Of a DNA stretch of 64,000 nucleotides, positions 12,110-24,108 are shown piece after piece. How positions within the stretch are numbered: position 1 is the stretch's first letter; each line of letters opens with the position of its first letter. The translations under genes and the position numbers were made by a program. This DNA is from Parietaria judaica (Eukaryota > Streptophyta > Magnoliopsida > Rosales > Urticaceae). The stretch lies in assembly GCA_954871525.1 (NCBI GenBank), contig OX940869.1, forward strand, positions 28,171,690 to 28,235,689, read 5' to 3'. The notes beneath the pieces were generated by a model that was not told the DNA's origin, did not search any database, and saw only the letters and a program-made list of their open reading frames with translations.

Positions 12110-12628
12110 TAATAATTCAATATAAAGATAATTATATTCCAAATATAATGATGAAATCACTATAAATAAAATATAACATTTCATAACTACTTAAGAAATC
12201 ATCTTAAATAAAAACAATTACTCTAATTAAGTAATCTTGTAGTTGTAGTGTTTATAAAATATGATTATGAAGTTATTTATTTATTCTTGGAATTTATGTC
12301 ACTTTCAACTCAACTCTAAGTTTCAGTTTAACATTAAGTAGGCCCGGTCTTGTATTTTCTTGAGGTAATGAAAAATTGTTCAAAGTGATTGTCACTAAAA
12401 TTGCATCATTGCATGAAAGAAGCTCTATTTCAATTTTATCATCTTCAAACTATGTATTATGATTACAATATTATTGACATGTTATATAAAGATTTTTTTT
12501 GTCTAATTATAATGATTATTTAACTAATAATTTTTGTTATAGTTATTATATTTTATCAAATTAATAATTTGATAATATAATATATTTTGGCGGTCCCAAC
12601 ATTATTAATTTATAGAGATTTTATTGTA
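11943..12628. mobile_element. MITE with AACCTCGATAAATTAATAA-type inverted ends
   Basis: The left end (ACAATAGAACCTCGATAAAT) and the reverse complement of the right end (TACAATAAAATCTCTATAAA) are imperfect inverted repeats. Both continue into CGGTCCC-type words. No coding capacity; a (TA)n run lies inside. A related fragment is at 44.66-44.88 kb. The superfamily is not assigned because I see no clear target duplication beyond TA. Confidence 0.55.
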
Positions 12629-13616
12629 TATCAATATTCAAGTGAAGTATGATATGTATAAACTGACATCGACATTAAAAAACATATCACATATCAATCC
12701 TCGTATTTGAAATCCGTCATAATTTAATTTACTCTAACGACGTAAGGCTCCTATTTAGAATAAGATTGACAAAAGGTCTTAAGAATAACAAAATCTTGAT
12801 TTTAATGATTAGATTAATTATAGCTGATATTCTGTTATTCCAATCACACCAAAGTCATTGAAAATGAAGATTCATAGTTTAGTTTTTTGATATAAATGAT
12901 TTCAAATGATATAAACTTTGCAAAAAGAAAAATATAAATATCAGTAACAATTATCACCGCCACTCTCAAATAATTTTTTTTTTACTTTATCATAGAGAAA
13001 TAATCATTAGCTGACAACCGATATAAATCTATTTTTTCTATCTTTCAGGTTTTTTTTTTCTGAAATTAATTAAATGAAAGGATTATTAGAATTCTCTTAC
13101 AATTAAACTAGTAGTAATAGTAAAATTGTAAAATATTTTTTTTGTTATTGTATTTTTCTTAATTATAACTAACAAAGAAAATATTGGTTTAGATTAAAAA
13201 CTCCTAAACTTTTAGTATGTATCAAATTGTCTCTATAATTTTTCTACCAGTTCTGCTATCTGAATTTAACACGAGCAATATTTTCATCATATTGTTTTTT
13301 TTTTTTTGAAGGATTCATCATATTGTTTATGAATTAGTCTATGCTTGAATTAATAATTTTCTATCAATTTGTCTTTTTATTTGTTATAAATTTTGCACAA
13401 TATAACATTTTCATTATTTTTTTTTTCTTTGTTATTGTTGTGCACCAAATCCGAAATTCGGTTTTGAATTTGAATGCGGTCCAATTCCAAATTTAAAAAC
13501 TAATTTCCGAGTATTATATTCACTTTTAATTTTACTTTAAAAAGTAATATAAAATTATATTTTAAATTTTAAATAAAAAATAAATATAAAATTACACAAT
13601 AAATGTCATTTCGCGT
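12629..13616. other. Intergenic AT-rich stretch, nothing recognised
   Basis: Very AT-rich, with several homopolymer T runs. No coding, RNA or transposon termini that I can support. Confidence 0.5.
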
Positions 13617-13663
13617 GTTGACAAGGCTTTCAATGCCATGATGACATTGAAAGTCTCGTCAAC
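13617..13663. repeat. Short near-perfect hairpin
   Basis: Arms of 19 bases (GTTGACAAGGCTTTCAATG and CATTGAAAGTCTCGTCAAC) pair with two mismatches around a 9-base loop. It stands just upstream of a pyrimidine-rich leader-like stretch. It could be a tiny MITE, a remnant inverted repeat or a small-RNA precursor; the sequence alone cannot decide. Confidence 0.6.
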
Positions 13664-15607
13664 CTCCTTATATTCTCTCTCCTAACACTATTACATTATT
13701 ATTCTCACCAACTAATTAATTATCTTTCTCTACCACCATCTTGTACTTTCCATCTCTCTCCTCCATATGTACACTTTTATAACACATATTTCTTCTCTCT
13801 TTTCTTCTTTGAGTCTTTATATATCTCTCATTCTCTCTAAATATTAGCATTCTTTTATTCTTGTCGAGACGGCGCCGACTTGGACGGCGAGTCTCCGGCA
13901 CGATCGACTAACGGTACCACGATTTACAAGTCTCCGACTTTGAGATTTTGAGGTGAGTTCCTACGATTTTAATTAATATTAAAATGCTAAAAATGTTTTT
14001 TTTTCTCATTGTTTTTTGCTCAAATACCCCTTCTCCTATTCAGATTTTTTATTTTCATTCTTCAATAGCTCTATGAGTATACGATTTAGGATGCTTAGCT
14101 CGTACGATGTTTTTTGTTTTATTTTTTCTTTTCTATGTTTTTGGGTGATTTTTCTCTTTGCTACATCTTTTTGGTTATGTTGTATTTTTGTTGTTGTTCA
14201 ATACTCTATTTTTTTTCATGCATTCTTAATAGGGATCGAAATTTCGCGATGATCGAGCTATTAATCGCTGAAAACCACTTCTCGGTAACTTATTTCCTCT
14301 AATCGTTGTCGTTTTATACTTATCGCGATTTTTCGATTCGAAAAGCAAGTCACTTATCGAGCAAAGTTTTCAAGTGTATTTTTTTTTCCGAAAAGCTTGT
14401 TACTTTTCGGTCAAAAACGATAAGTCAACCCCAGTATAGTTTTTTTTTTGCGGCAAAAGTTCCAATTTCTTTTAATTTTCGAATTTAAAGGTATTTTTAG
14501 GGGGTTTTTTTTTTAGTGGATCTTGAGTGTTTTGAAGTTTAAATATTGTATATGTATGAATCATGTCAACTTTTCACAATTTTATTCTATATTTCATATA
14601 GTTACAGAGAAACCTATTAGGTTGAATGAAAGTTCAAGTTTGAGTTTCATGATACTTTGATTGTACATTTTAGGTTTTGAATAAAATGTTATTGTTGAAT
14701 TTGATTTTTTTAGGTTTATTAAGGAACATGGATGAATTATAATAGTTTGTGTGATTTTTGTTTTTTGTTTTTTTTTTGCGGATTTGGGGTGATTTTAGTG
14801 TTTGTTTGAATTGTTATATAATTGCGGTAAAAGTATTTATTTTTCAGAAATTGTTGAACTTGAACTATATTTGTAACATTTTTGATGTAATTTCATTGTT
14901 TAACAATGTATATAATTAGGAAACTGTGAGTTTGACATAACTTTTTTTGCAATTTGACGTTTCCCAAATTGTCCAATTATTGCGGCAAAAGTACATATGT
15001 TTCAAAAATTTGTTAATTGAGCTAGTTAATCGACTTTTTTGATATAATTTCATTTTATAATATTGTATATAATTCATAAATTGTGTGATTGACATAATTT
15101 GTTTTGTAATTTGACGTTTTCCAACTATTGAGGCAAAAGTACATATTTTTAGGAAATTGGTTAAATTGAGCTAGTTCTTCAATTTTTTTGATACAACTTA
15201 TAATTTGTAAATAATAATTGTTATTGTAATTTATTTTTTTATAGTTTTTCCATCGATAACTGATTAATCCATCGATAAGTTCGATAAGTTTCGATAACGG
15301 CAAACGATAATTTTTATAGGTTTTCCATCGATAAATCCATCGGTAAACGATTACTCCGTCGATAACGGCAAACGATTTTTCGGCAAAAACGACATTCAAA
15401 TCCTTGATTTCTTAATAAGTTACATAGAATAATTTTATTTGATGAGAAAAGATAAAATTTTGATGAAAGTGGTTTAAAAAAAACCATAGAAGTAAATAAG
15501 AAAAAAAAATGATAAACTGTAATAAATTTATAGAACAAACTAGAGTGATAAATTTAAAAGGTTAACCGATATATATTATTAAGTTGACTGATTTATTATA
15601 TTATTAT
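13664..15607. other. Leader-like stretch and decayed tandem repeats, no intact gene
   Basis: 13680-13951 looks like a plant 5' leader: CT-rich, then a GC-richer exon-like block ending GAG|GTGAGT near 13951, a good splice donor. No downstream coding exon is recognisable, so this may be an orphan or captured exon. About 14820-15200 holds decayed tandem units of ~145-160 bp sharing GGCAAAAGTA and ATTTGACGTTT. About 15240-15390 is rich in CGATAACGGCAAACGAT words, with two exact copies. These may be subterminal repeats of an old transposon. Confidence 0.4.
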
Positions 15608-16058
15608 GGGTTAATGACGGCGAAAATACTTAAAGTTTGGTCAAAGAAGCTCTCATGTATCTAAAGTTTAAAAGTAGTGGCAAAAGTACATATAGTTGTA
15701 TTTGACCACTCCATTCTCGAAACGCAGTTAACTTACCCGTTAACTCTGGCCACGTGGACAAACGTGGGTCGCTGACATAGCAAGTTTTTGCCACGTGGAC
15801 AAGCCCAATTAAGGGTTTAATTCATTATTTTATCGTAAACGAGGTTGATGTGGACTCGTCCACGTGGTAAAAAATTGATATGTCAGCAACCCACGTTTGT
15901 CCACGTGGCCAGAGTTAACAGGTAAGTTAATTTCGTTACGAGAATGGACTGGTCAACTCCCCAAATGTGACTTTAGGTATTTTTGCCACCATTTTTAGAC
16001 TTTAGGTACACGAGGGGTTCGTTGACCAAACTTTGAGTATTTTTGCGGTCATTAACCC
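15608..16058. mobile_element. MULE-type MITE, second family member
   Basis: Long imperfect TIRs extend roughly 190-200 bp from each end. They start GGGTTAATGACGGCGAAAAT and end with the matching GCGGTCATTAACCC. Layout and words (GGGWTAATKACGGC, TTTGGTCAA, GGCAAAAGTAC) parallel the element at 539-1025, so the two look like divergent members of one superfamily. Flanking 9-mers (tattattat / tataattta) match at 6 of 9 positions, consistent with an older insertion. No coding capacity. Confidence 0.75.
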
Positions 16059-16170
16059 TATAATTTAATTGGTTTAATCGGTGTCTTCTTTTAATTATAA
16101 AAAGATGAAAACTAAAAGCGAATTTTTTTTTTGAGAAAACTAAAAGCGAAATATATGTACATTAAAAAAA

Positions 16171-16647
16171 GGGGCAAATAGCCAAATAGCCAAACTTCAA
16201 ACACTAATTAGCAAAATAGCCAATGTTTTAATTAATATTGTCAAATAGCCAATTAACCACGTTAATAAATCACGAAAGACCGGATTACCCTTGTATTAAC
16301 GTGTACTAACGTGGTTAATTTGTTTAAAAATAAATTATTATTATTTTTTGAAAAAATAAATAAATTTTTTGTTAAAATTTTAATCACGATTTTTTATTTT
16401 TAAACAAATTAACTTAGTTAATACACGTTAAAAGGGTATTATAGGTATACAATATGTTATTATACAAGTAAATATTCTTATTTTAAAGAAAAATTAACTT
16501 AGTTAATACACATTAATATGTTAAAAGGGTATTATAGGTATAAAATATGTTATTAAATAACCATTTGGCTATTTTGCAAAGAAAAAAGAAAGGTTGGCTA
16601 TTTGGCTAATCAAACGTTTCAATTTGGCTATCCCAGGCAATATCTCT
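16171..16647 (-). mobile_element. MITE of the AGCCAAATAGCC family, copy a
   Basis: The ends carry repeated TAGCCAAATAGCC words in inverted orientation, and the interior holds ATTAACGTGTATTAAC-type words. The same family occurs inverted at 32715-33139 and truncated at 23471-23807. Termini resemble those of the larger element at 58702-60202, which has a 9-bp duplication, so a MULE affinity is likely. This copy lies about 500 bp upstream of the first DRM2-like start codon. Confidence 0.65.
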
Positions 16648-17122
16648 AAAAAAAAATACATTTAATGTAAATATGATTAAATAAATAAATTCTGAAATTA
16701 ATTATTCCGAGAAGGCACAAAAGTGGGGTCCGTCTCTGTCACTCTCCTTTCGCAAATCGTAATTGTTTCACTTTCAACCATTCACTTCTCTCTCTGCATG
16801 CTTCCGATTCGATTGCTGACCAGGATTCTCCCTTCGCTGTCGATTCTTTCCGATCAGGCGACCCAGATTCGCCGTCGGAAAGGTGAGCTCCTCCGACCCG
16901 CGAGCCGTCGCTTCCTTTTTTCATTTTCAATTTGGATTCTCACTTCTTTTTTCTTGTCTGCATTTGGGTTCTCAGATTGGCGAAGAAAGTTCTCGGATTT
17001 CCATAATCCCTAAAACATCAGGTACTAGTGCCACTATTTTTTGTTAATTTACAGAAAGCTTCGTTGGGTTTTTTGAGAAATCTTGAAATGGTTAGTGATT
17101 TATGTTTTATTGTTCTGAACAG

Positions 17123-17160
17123 CTTAGAGAGTACGCGCTCGAGCCAGCAAAGAAGAAGAA
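17123..17160 (+). promoter_or_regulatory. DRM2: 5' leader exon end of DRM2-like copy 1
   Basis: An acceptor (GAACAG, ending 17122) opens a short exon whose last three bases are the start ATG (17161-17163), directly followed by a GT donor. The same ATG|GT arrangement occurs in the paralogue at 26435-26437, which supports this start. A further upstream leader exon probably ends near 16881 (GGAAAG|GTGAGC). No ATG precedes the start within this exon, unlike in copy 2. Confidence 0.6.
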
Positions 17161-20100
17161 ATGGTACTTTCTGCCTTAAATTGATATGTCTTGAGTTTGT
17201 GAACATGGGTTGAAAGATTAGAAACCCGAATTTTAGCTCCTATTCGGGTTATTTCTTATTAACATTTTGCGTCGGAAAAGCCTATTCAGGACGGGAACAC
17301 TTCGGACGGGGACAGCATCGACTGGGGTTCCGAAGACGAACGGGAAATCAACAACATCCCTTTATCGTGTTCGGCTGTTACTGTTTCTGGATACGGGTCG
17401 GGAGAGGTATGTGATTTGCTAAGTTTTGGGCTCGATGGGTTTATCGTTAAACATAAATTTTCAATGTAATGTAAATGTTATATTTGTTGGCATTTCGATT
17501 ACGCGGGAGCTGGTCATGTTGCAAATGAATTAATGTAAATATCTTGTTGTTTTAGGCGAGTTCTTCTTGCTCGAAGATAATTGATGAGTTCATAAGAATG
17601 GGGTTTTCGGAAAGATTGGTGCTTAAAGTGATTCGCGAACAAGGTACGGTTCTGTCTTGGTTTTGAATCAGTTCATAAGATGGGTTTTCTATTCTATTTA
17701 GTAATCTATTTCGTATGACAACCAGGAGAAGAGAATGAAGGGGTTATTCTGGAGACGCTGCTCACGTATTCGGTGAGTAAAATTTACGAACAATCATTTA
17801 AATAGAAATAAAGAAGCTAAATTGTTGTCTGTATTGTATTCCCTGATACTTGTTGCTGTCAAATCCAATAACATAGTGTACATTTTGTGCATTTTAAAAT
17901 AATAGTAAAAAATTTCTCTAGCTTTGGGATTGATCACATGCATTGAATTGCAGTCTCTGGAAGAATCTCCCGAAGAACATGCTCCAGAATCTTCTCCCGA
18001 AGAACCGGTTCCAGAATCATCTCCTGAAGAACGAGTTCCAGAATCCTCACCCGAGGAACAAAACATTGATCCCGATGACTTCTTATCGGATTATGAAGGC
18101 AGTCTTCTGAGCGATTTCTCAGATAGTGATAGTTTCTCTGAAAATGAGGTGGCCAAAACTTCCTTCACTATAAATTGGTGCTTCGGATTGTTTATTTACA
18201 GGTGTTGCTTCTCTGCAGGATCAGGAAGCGATGCATCCCAAGGTTATGTCCTTGGTGCAGATGGGGTACTCTAAGGCAGAAGCTTCCATAGCAGTAGAAA
18301 GATACGGTGCGCTCTCGTACCGTGCACATTACATTTGTTCATCTTTTTGAATGACTGTCTAATTTTTTAGTGTATCCACACTAGTCTGGAACGTAGGTTT
18401 CAAGATTTTTTTCTACGCTCTAGACTTAAAGAATGGATGCTTGTTCCACCTCCTAGATTCTTTTTATTTATTTGTTAGTCTATCAATTTACTTAATTTAG
18501 TGAAGTTCAGTTTGGTTACATGTTTCGAGAGCTTCATCTGTCATCCAATGAGCTCTAACTTTTATATTTAAGTTAGGTTCGCTACAAACTGATAACGCTT
18601 ATATTTGTTTTTGTTGGATTTTTTTGTACCTAAACCCGTTTATCTTGGCCTGGTCTGTTTCTAGCTTCAAAGTGCGATCGATTTTTATTAGATATTTTGG
18701 GACCGTGTTGTAATCTTTCGGAACATGGCTGTTATTCATTGGTGATTTGGGTTAATTAAATCTAACTGTAATTATTTTTCGTACACTTTTCTTTATTATC
18801 AAAAATGGTTGCTTCCCATATTGGTTTTTTCTGTAAAGTTTTTGTGTCGATTTCCTTTAGTGTTTGTTGATAATTCGCATATGATTTATAACACTCTCTT
18901 AAGGATACATATAGATGCAATAATGCGTTGATTTAAAATCTGTGAATCTGTAACTTCTATTTGTTCATTGTGCTGCTCTTTAGTCACATAGTTGGACCTG
19001 CTTTTTTATCTTGTCTCTGACTCTGCTTCTCGTCTCTGACTCTGCTTCTCGTAAACGTTGTAGGTGCCGAATCCAAGATTGAGGATTTGATAGATTTCAT
19101 ATTTGCCGCTCAGACGATGAAAGCAAATGATGCAGAATATCTGCTCGAAGTGCATGTATTATTCTGCATTTTAAATTTCGTTCTCATATTATAATCCTAC
19201 AATTGCTTGTGTGAATTCACACGAGCTTTCTAGATTTTCCTACACACTACATTTATTAATTACTTCATTATTTTTAAATTTCACAGCCTAAGCCCGAATC
19301 AAAGAAACGGAGATACGACTGGGACTCACGTAACAAGAAAAAGCAGAGACATTCCTCTAGAAGAATTCTGACCGAAGACGATGAGCTTATCCGTCCTCCA
19401 CAACCCATGATCGGATACGGGGTTCCGTTTGACGCCTTCCCAACGGGTGGAAGAACCATCCCAGAGGCTGCCCGGGGCCCGCCATACTTCTATTATGAGA
19501 ATGTAGCGCTCGCACCGAAAGGCGTTTGGAGCACGATATCACGTTTCTTGTTCGACATACAACCGGAATTCGTCGATTCACAGTATTTTTGCGCTGCGAA
19601 TAGAAAACGAGGCTACGTCCACAACCTCCCGATCGAGAACCGTTTCCCTCTTCTTCCAGTCCCTCCACTCACAATCAATGAAGCTTTGCCAATGACAAGA
19701 AGATGGTGGCCTTCATGGGATCCTCGAACAAAACTCAACTGTATACTTACTGCTATGGCAAGTTCAAGACTAACAGAAAGAATCAGGAAGGCCCTTGAAG
19801 ACTGTGATGGCGAACCATCTCCGAGTATCCAAAAGTATGTTCTCGATGAATGTCGGAGATGGAATTTGGTCTGGGTTGGAAAGAACAAACTTGCACCACT
19901 TGAGCCCGATGAAGTGGAATCGATTCTAGGATTTCCGAGGAACCACACTCGGGGCGGGGGAATGAGTAGAACTGAGCGATATAAGTCGCTTGGAAACTCT
20001 TTTCAGGTTAGCATGTACTCTTCGCCTTTATTAATGTCGGTTATTCGCGTTGATATGATTATCTTATGAACCCGAGTTTTTAAAAAAAAAAATCAGTTTT

Positions 20101-20843
20101 TTTGAATTAACAGAATCTTAGCTAAGAAGCCTTAAAATTAGGAGCCCGATTCCCTAAATCTTATTAACCGGGAAATAAATAATAAACATAACCAAGAGTA
20201 AGTCGGAGGCAATTAACTAGAACAATATGCAAAGATAGGACAGATCGACACTAGTATATGCCGGATTCAGTGAAAGTGACTCGGTTCGAGGAAGAAAATA
20301 AGATTGCCTAAGTTCAAAGTCAATGCTTGATCACTATCATTTCTATGCTTGATCAGACTCGAGACCTTTATATCTTTTATTATTAACCTTCAAATTGTAT
20401 CCAAAATGCAGCTCGACACGGTGGCATATCATCTCTCAGTTTTGAAAGAGATGTACCCGAAAGGAATCAACGTCCTCTCTCTGTTTTCGGGGATCGGCGG
20501 TGCTGAGGTAGCGCTCCATCGGCTCGGGATCCGTCTGAAGAACGTGGTCTCGGTGGAGATCTCGGAAGCAAACCGGAACACCGTTCGGTGTTGGTGGGAG
20601 CAGACGAGTCAGACAGGGAATCTCTACGACCTCGCTGATATTACACGGCTGGACAAGCAGCAATTGGAGAGCTTGATGAGCAGATTTGGCGGCTTTGATC
20701 TCGTGATCGGAGGAAGTCCGTGCAACAATCTGGCGGGAGGTAATAGGGTTCATCGGGTCGGCCTCGAGGGAAAGGAGTCTCGGCTATTCTACGACTTTTT
20801 TCGTATTCTTGACACTGTCAGAGATATTATGGCCGATATGTAA
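17161..20843 (+). CDS. DRM2: DRM2-like de novo DNA (cytosine-5) methyltransferase, copy 1
   Basis: DRM2 is the RNA-directed DNA methylation enzyme that places 5-methylcytosine in all contexts, notably CHH, in the nucleus. Exons: 17161-17163, 17281-17406, 17556-17643, 17726-17772, 17954-18148, 18219-18306, 19064-19155, 19287-20006, 20412-20843. Phases agree throughout and give 596 aa, near the usual DRM2 length. Two UBA domains (about 50-88 and 158-200) flank an acidic linker with four SSPEE-type repeats. A basic KKRR segment (about 220) precedes the catalytic domain. Motif order is rearranged: the C-terminal-type motifs (ending RTERYKSLGNSFQ) come first, then SAM motif I LFSGIGG (477-483) and motif IV GGSPCNNLAGG with catalytic Cys557. 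Catalytic Cys is present, unlike in DRM3. The exon-2 acceptor (GGAAAAG) has a poor pyrimidine tract. A same-strand paralogue lies 9.3 kb downstream. Confidence 0.95.
17954..18070 (+). repeat. Coding 27-bp repeats (SSPEE units) in DRM2-like copy 1
   Basis: Four tandem units of the pattern SPEExxPES are encoded between the two UBA domains. Copy 2 has three, and the exon length difference (195 versus 168 nt) is exactly one 27-nt unit. Confidence 0.85.
19007..19051 (+). repeat. Short intronic tandem duplication
   Basis: The 19-bp word CGTCTCTGACTCTGCTTCT is repeated head to tail in the pyrimidine tract before the copy-1 exon that starts at 19064. It enlarges the acceptor's polypyrimidine region. 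Confidence 0.7.
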
Positions 20844-21805
20844 ACTGTAGATGTTGGAATATTTTTTTTCTCTAACGACTGGCTAATAAATTTTCGGGTT
20901 CCTATGTGGATGAACGATAAAGTCGGGAGGAAATTGATTAAGTACTGTAATTATGTTAGCTATTTAGATTAATTATGCTCTTCTATTGTAGTTTGAGTGG
21001 TCTAAGATGGATTTTAGTAGATGAATAAAACCGAACTGTTACTGAAATGACTCGTCGTTTCTTTGTTGTCTTATACGATTAATTTAGACAACGAATGGGT
21101 TAATACTTATGTCTAATGTGTTTATCACTTACTTATCTGGTGAATTGTTGTCTGTTGATGATGTTCATCGTTTTTCGAGAGGCAATCGCGTAGGGTTCAA
21201 TGTTTTCGGGTCATAATTTTAATTGAGATGGCGGGATGGGTTTACAATATTGCACATAAATTGACACTGCACGCTTTGTGTTCATGTTTTGAAAATAACT
21301 TGTAGTAATTTGCACACAGCAAGCTTGTATATCAAAGAAGACCCGACTAAGAAAATAGCATAACAACCAAAACGACATCTTAATGAGACATGGACGCCAA
21401 AAACTACATCAGAAAAAGAAAAAAGAAAAAAAACTAAGAAAAACGACATTAATTGAAGTTTTGTCAAAATCATACGAAAAGTACACAAGACATGACCAAG
21501 AAGGAAAAAAAACTATATCAAAGGAAATACGGTCAATAAAAACAAAAAAAAAAAACAAAAAACCCACCTTATTGAGAAACGACGTCAAATGAAGGCAAGA
21601 CCCATAAAAACGACATTGTTGAGAAATGCATCAAATGAAGACAAGACCACATCATATAAAACGACACCAAAAGAAGACAAGGGGAGGAGGAAAACGACAG
21701 TTAATGGGGAGGAAAATTTGGTCTTCTTTGGCAAACGACACGAAGTGAAGATGAGGTTCTTTCTTCTTTGACAAACGAAAAACCTAGTGCTCGTTTTACT
21801 TTATA
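20844..21805. other. 3' flank of DRM2-like copy 1
   Basis: The first ~400 bp match the 3' flank of copy 2: shared words include AGATGGATTTTAG (near 21006 and 30311), and GGTCATAATTTT at about 21208 recurs at 31722. The duplicated block therefore extends past the genes. About 21370-21770 is A-rich with degenerate repeats around AAACGACA; open frames there are low-complexity and not supported as genes. Confidence 0.55.
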
Positions 21806-22146
21806 CTAGTGGATTGGCACCGCACGAAGGCATAGAATTATTCATAAATTACGATGAAAATGTTGAACATAAATTAATTATATAATTTTTTTTATGTAAT
21901 TAGAAGACATATATCAACATCTAACTATATTACTCATCAATCACATAATTTATTCTACAATGTCATTATTGACAATTTTGACTAATTATAATTATATATA
22001 TTTTTGTTTAACAATAGAAGAGTCCCACAATTTCATGAGCGAAATTATTGAACAGGTGAAGAATAAAATTCAAACAATAAATATAGTTGTGCATAAGTTA
22101 ATGTATTAAATTAGCAACCGTGGTTCATGGAGCAGAGAGATGAATA

Positions 22147-22921
22147 GTAAAACTAATTCATATTCTCTCCGACTCTTCAAGCCTGTGTGTGCCTTTTTTT
22201 TCTTTTCTTGCAATCCCCGTATAATGTTAAGAATAAAAAACCCTACATAGATTTATTTCCCATGAAAATTAACAATTGGAATTCAATCAATTAAAGTACA
22301 AACCTAACACTGCGATATTGAATTACAAAGGAGAAGCGAAATAAAATTAGACAATTAGCGTATACGATTTTCCTTTTAGAAATTAAAAGCTCTACAACAG
22401 AAATTTCTCGTTTTAGAGTAAGCTTTTCTTATGTTAGTTTTATACAAAAGCCTTCTTGTAACCAAAAACACCTTATGCTTCTTTAATAGAGTTCTTTGAG
22501 TTTCTCCTTTTCCTTGATTTCTACAAATCAGGGGGTAAAACTAATTCATATTCTCTCCGACTCTTCAAGCCTGTGTGTGCCTTTTTTTTTTTCTTGCAAT
22601 CCCCGTATAATGTTAAGAATCAAAAACCCTACATAGATTTATTTCCCATGAAAATTAACAATTGGAATTCAATCAATTAAAGTACAAACCTGACACTGCG
22701 ATATTGAATTACAAAGGAGAAGCGAAATAAAATTAGACAATTAGCGTATACGATTTTCCTTTTAGAAATTAAAAGCTCTACAAAAGAAATTTCTCGTTTT
22801 AGAGTAAGCTTTTCTTATGTTAGCTTTATACAAAAGCCTTCTTGTAACCAAAAACACCTTATGCTTCTTTAATAGAGTTCTTTGAGTTTCTCCTTTTCCT
22901 TGATTTCTACAAATCAGGGGG
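22147..22921 (+). repeat. Tandem 388-bp duplication
   Basis: Two head-to-tail copies (22147-22534 and 22535-22921) start GTAAAACTAATTC and end AAATCAGGGGG. Only about five substitutions and one T-run length change are visible, so the duplication is recent. No coding content. Confidence 0.92.
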
Positions 22922-22924
22922 TAG

Positions 22925-22944
22925 CCCCCCCCCCCCCCCCCCCC
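22925..22944 (+). repeat. Homopolymer C20 tract
   Basis: Twenty consecutive C residues sit three bases after a GGGGG run ending the tandem duplication. Such a tract can form i-motif or, on the minus strand, G-quadruplex structures. The exact length is prone to sequencing error. Confidence 0.8.
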
Positions 22945-23470
22945 GGTTCTCCCTGATCTCGGGTGTTGTTTTGTTCAAGTTCTGAGAGAGAGAAAACACA
23001 TTTGAGCGGAAGTTCTGGAGAAGATTCTGGCACGATCTAAGACCCTCCTTGCCAAGGTTCTAGATCCGTGAGGTGCTCGTTCTATCCACTAGTCTTGTAT
23101 CTCCGGCAGATATACAGATTACGCGGATAGCCCGAGGACCCGGATCCGTCCCCGTGACGCCGGTTGAGGGTCTGGTCTACCAGGGTCCACTGGAAAGTCG
23201 ATACTGTGATCCCCCCTACACGGTGGTCAGGAATCCGTTTTTGGTGTCTCGAACCTGTAATCCGGGCCAGGCCAAGTCCTGGCCCTATTAGCGACAGGTA
23301 GTGGAGTTTACCACGGATTTTTGATCATCGAGTCAACGGAGGGTCCGATTGACTCGAAAGTCCATGAGCCCATGCCCTAAAGTCATACAAAGTCAACAAG
23401 ACGATACTGGGCCCGGCCCAAAACGAGCTATTGGGCCGCTGAATGTTTGAAGCATTTTTCTGCATCAACA
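22945..23470. other. GC-richer insert of unknown origin
   Basis: Richer in G+C than its surroundings, with stretches such as GGCCAGGCCAAG and GGGCCCGGCCC, ending TGCATCAACA. It may be an LTR fragment. The 72-residue open frame at 23073-23291 has no recognisable domain and is not called a gene. Confidence 0.35.
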
Positions 23471-23807
23471 ATACCCTTTTACCATATTAACGTGTATTAA
23501 CAAAGTTAATTTTTCTTAAAAATAAGAACATTTACTTGTGTTTACAGAAAATCTATATTAACGTGTATTAACTGAGTTAATTTGTTTAAAAATAAAAAAT
23601 CGTGATTAAAATTTTAACAAAATTTTAATTTATTTTTAAACAAATTAACTTAGTTAATACACGTTAATATAGTTAATATACGTTAATACAAGGGTAATAC
23701 GGTCTTTCGTGATTTATTAATGTGGTTGATTGGCTATTTGGCAATATTAATCAAAAGGTTGGCTATTTTGCAAAATAGTTTTTCTAGTTTGGCTATATGG
23801 CTATAGA
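23471..23807 (+). mobile_element. MITE of the AGCCAAATAGCC family, truncated copy c
   Basis: It matches the interior and right part of the 32715-33139 copy, including ATTAACGTGTATTAAC words and the GGCTATATGGCTATAGA end. The left TIR is missing, so it was truncated before or during its inclusion in the Helitron. Confidence 0.7.
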
Positions 23808-23871
23808 ATTAATTAAAAGAAACATATAATGAACGAATTAAGATCAAGAACAATAATGATCGAACCTCATT

Positions 23872-24108
23872 TCACTGTGTCAGTACAATCCCGTTCATTG
23901 CTTGATATTGTCCACCGTCTCTTACGTCTTCATCGGGAATCGTAGTGAAAATGCCTTGTGTAGCCCTCCACGGTGTCGGGTTCTCGGAAAAGTCTCCACG
24001 GTGATTGATTGCGCGGGAAAACTCCTCTTTTATAATACAATATACCTTTAAACTTCTACAAAATCTTGAATAGCCAGAGCTTGATCGAGTCTCACCTTTT
24101 CTTCCCAT
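23872..24108 (-). pseudogene. Possible captured gene fragment, unidentified
   Basis: On the minus strand a MGRK start is followed immediately by a GTGAG donor (near 24090). A second block encodes a non-repetitive stretch containing NPTPWRATQGIFTTIPDE and ends with TGA. This looks more like spliced gene sequence than random frame, and it is in the same orientation as the enclosing Helitron. Helitrons often capture gene pieces. I do not recognise the source gene. Confidence 0.35.

Noticed and set aside
21383..21771. Lys-rich open frames after DRM2-like copy 1
   Set aside because: Translation of A-rich degenerate repeats around AAACGACA; no start context, no domain.
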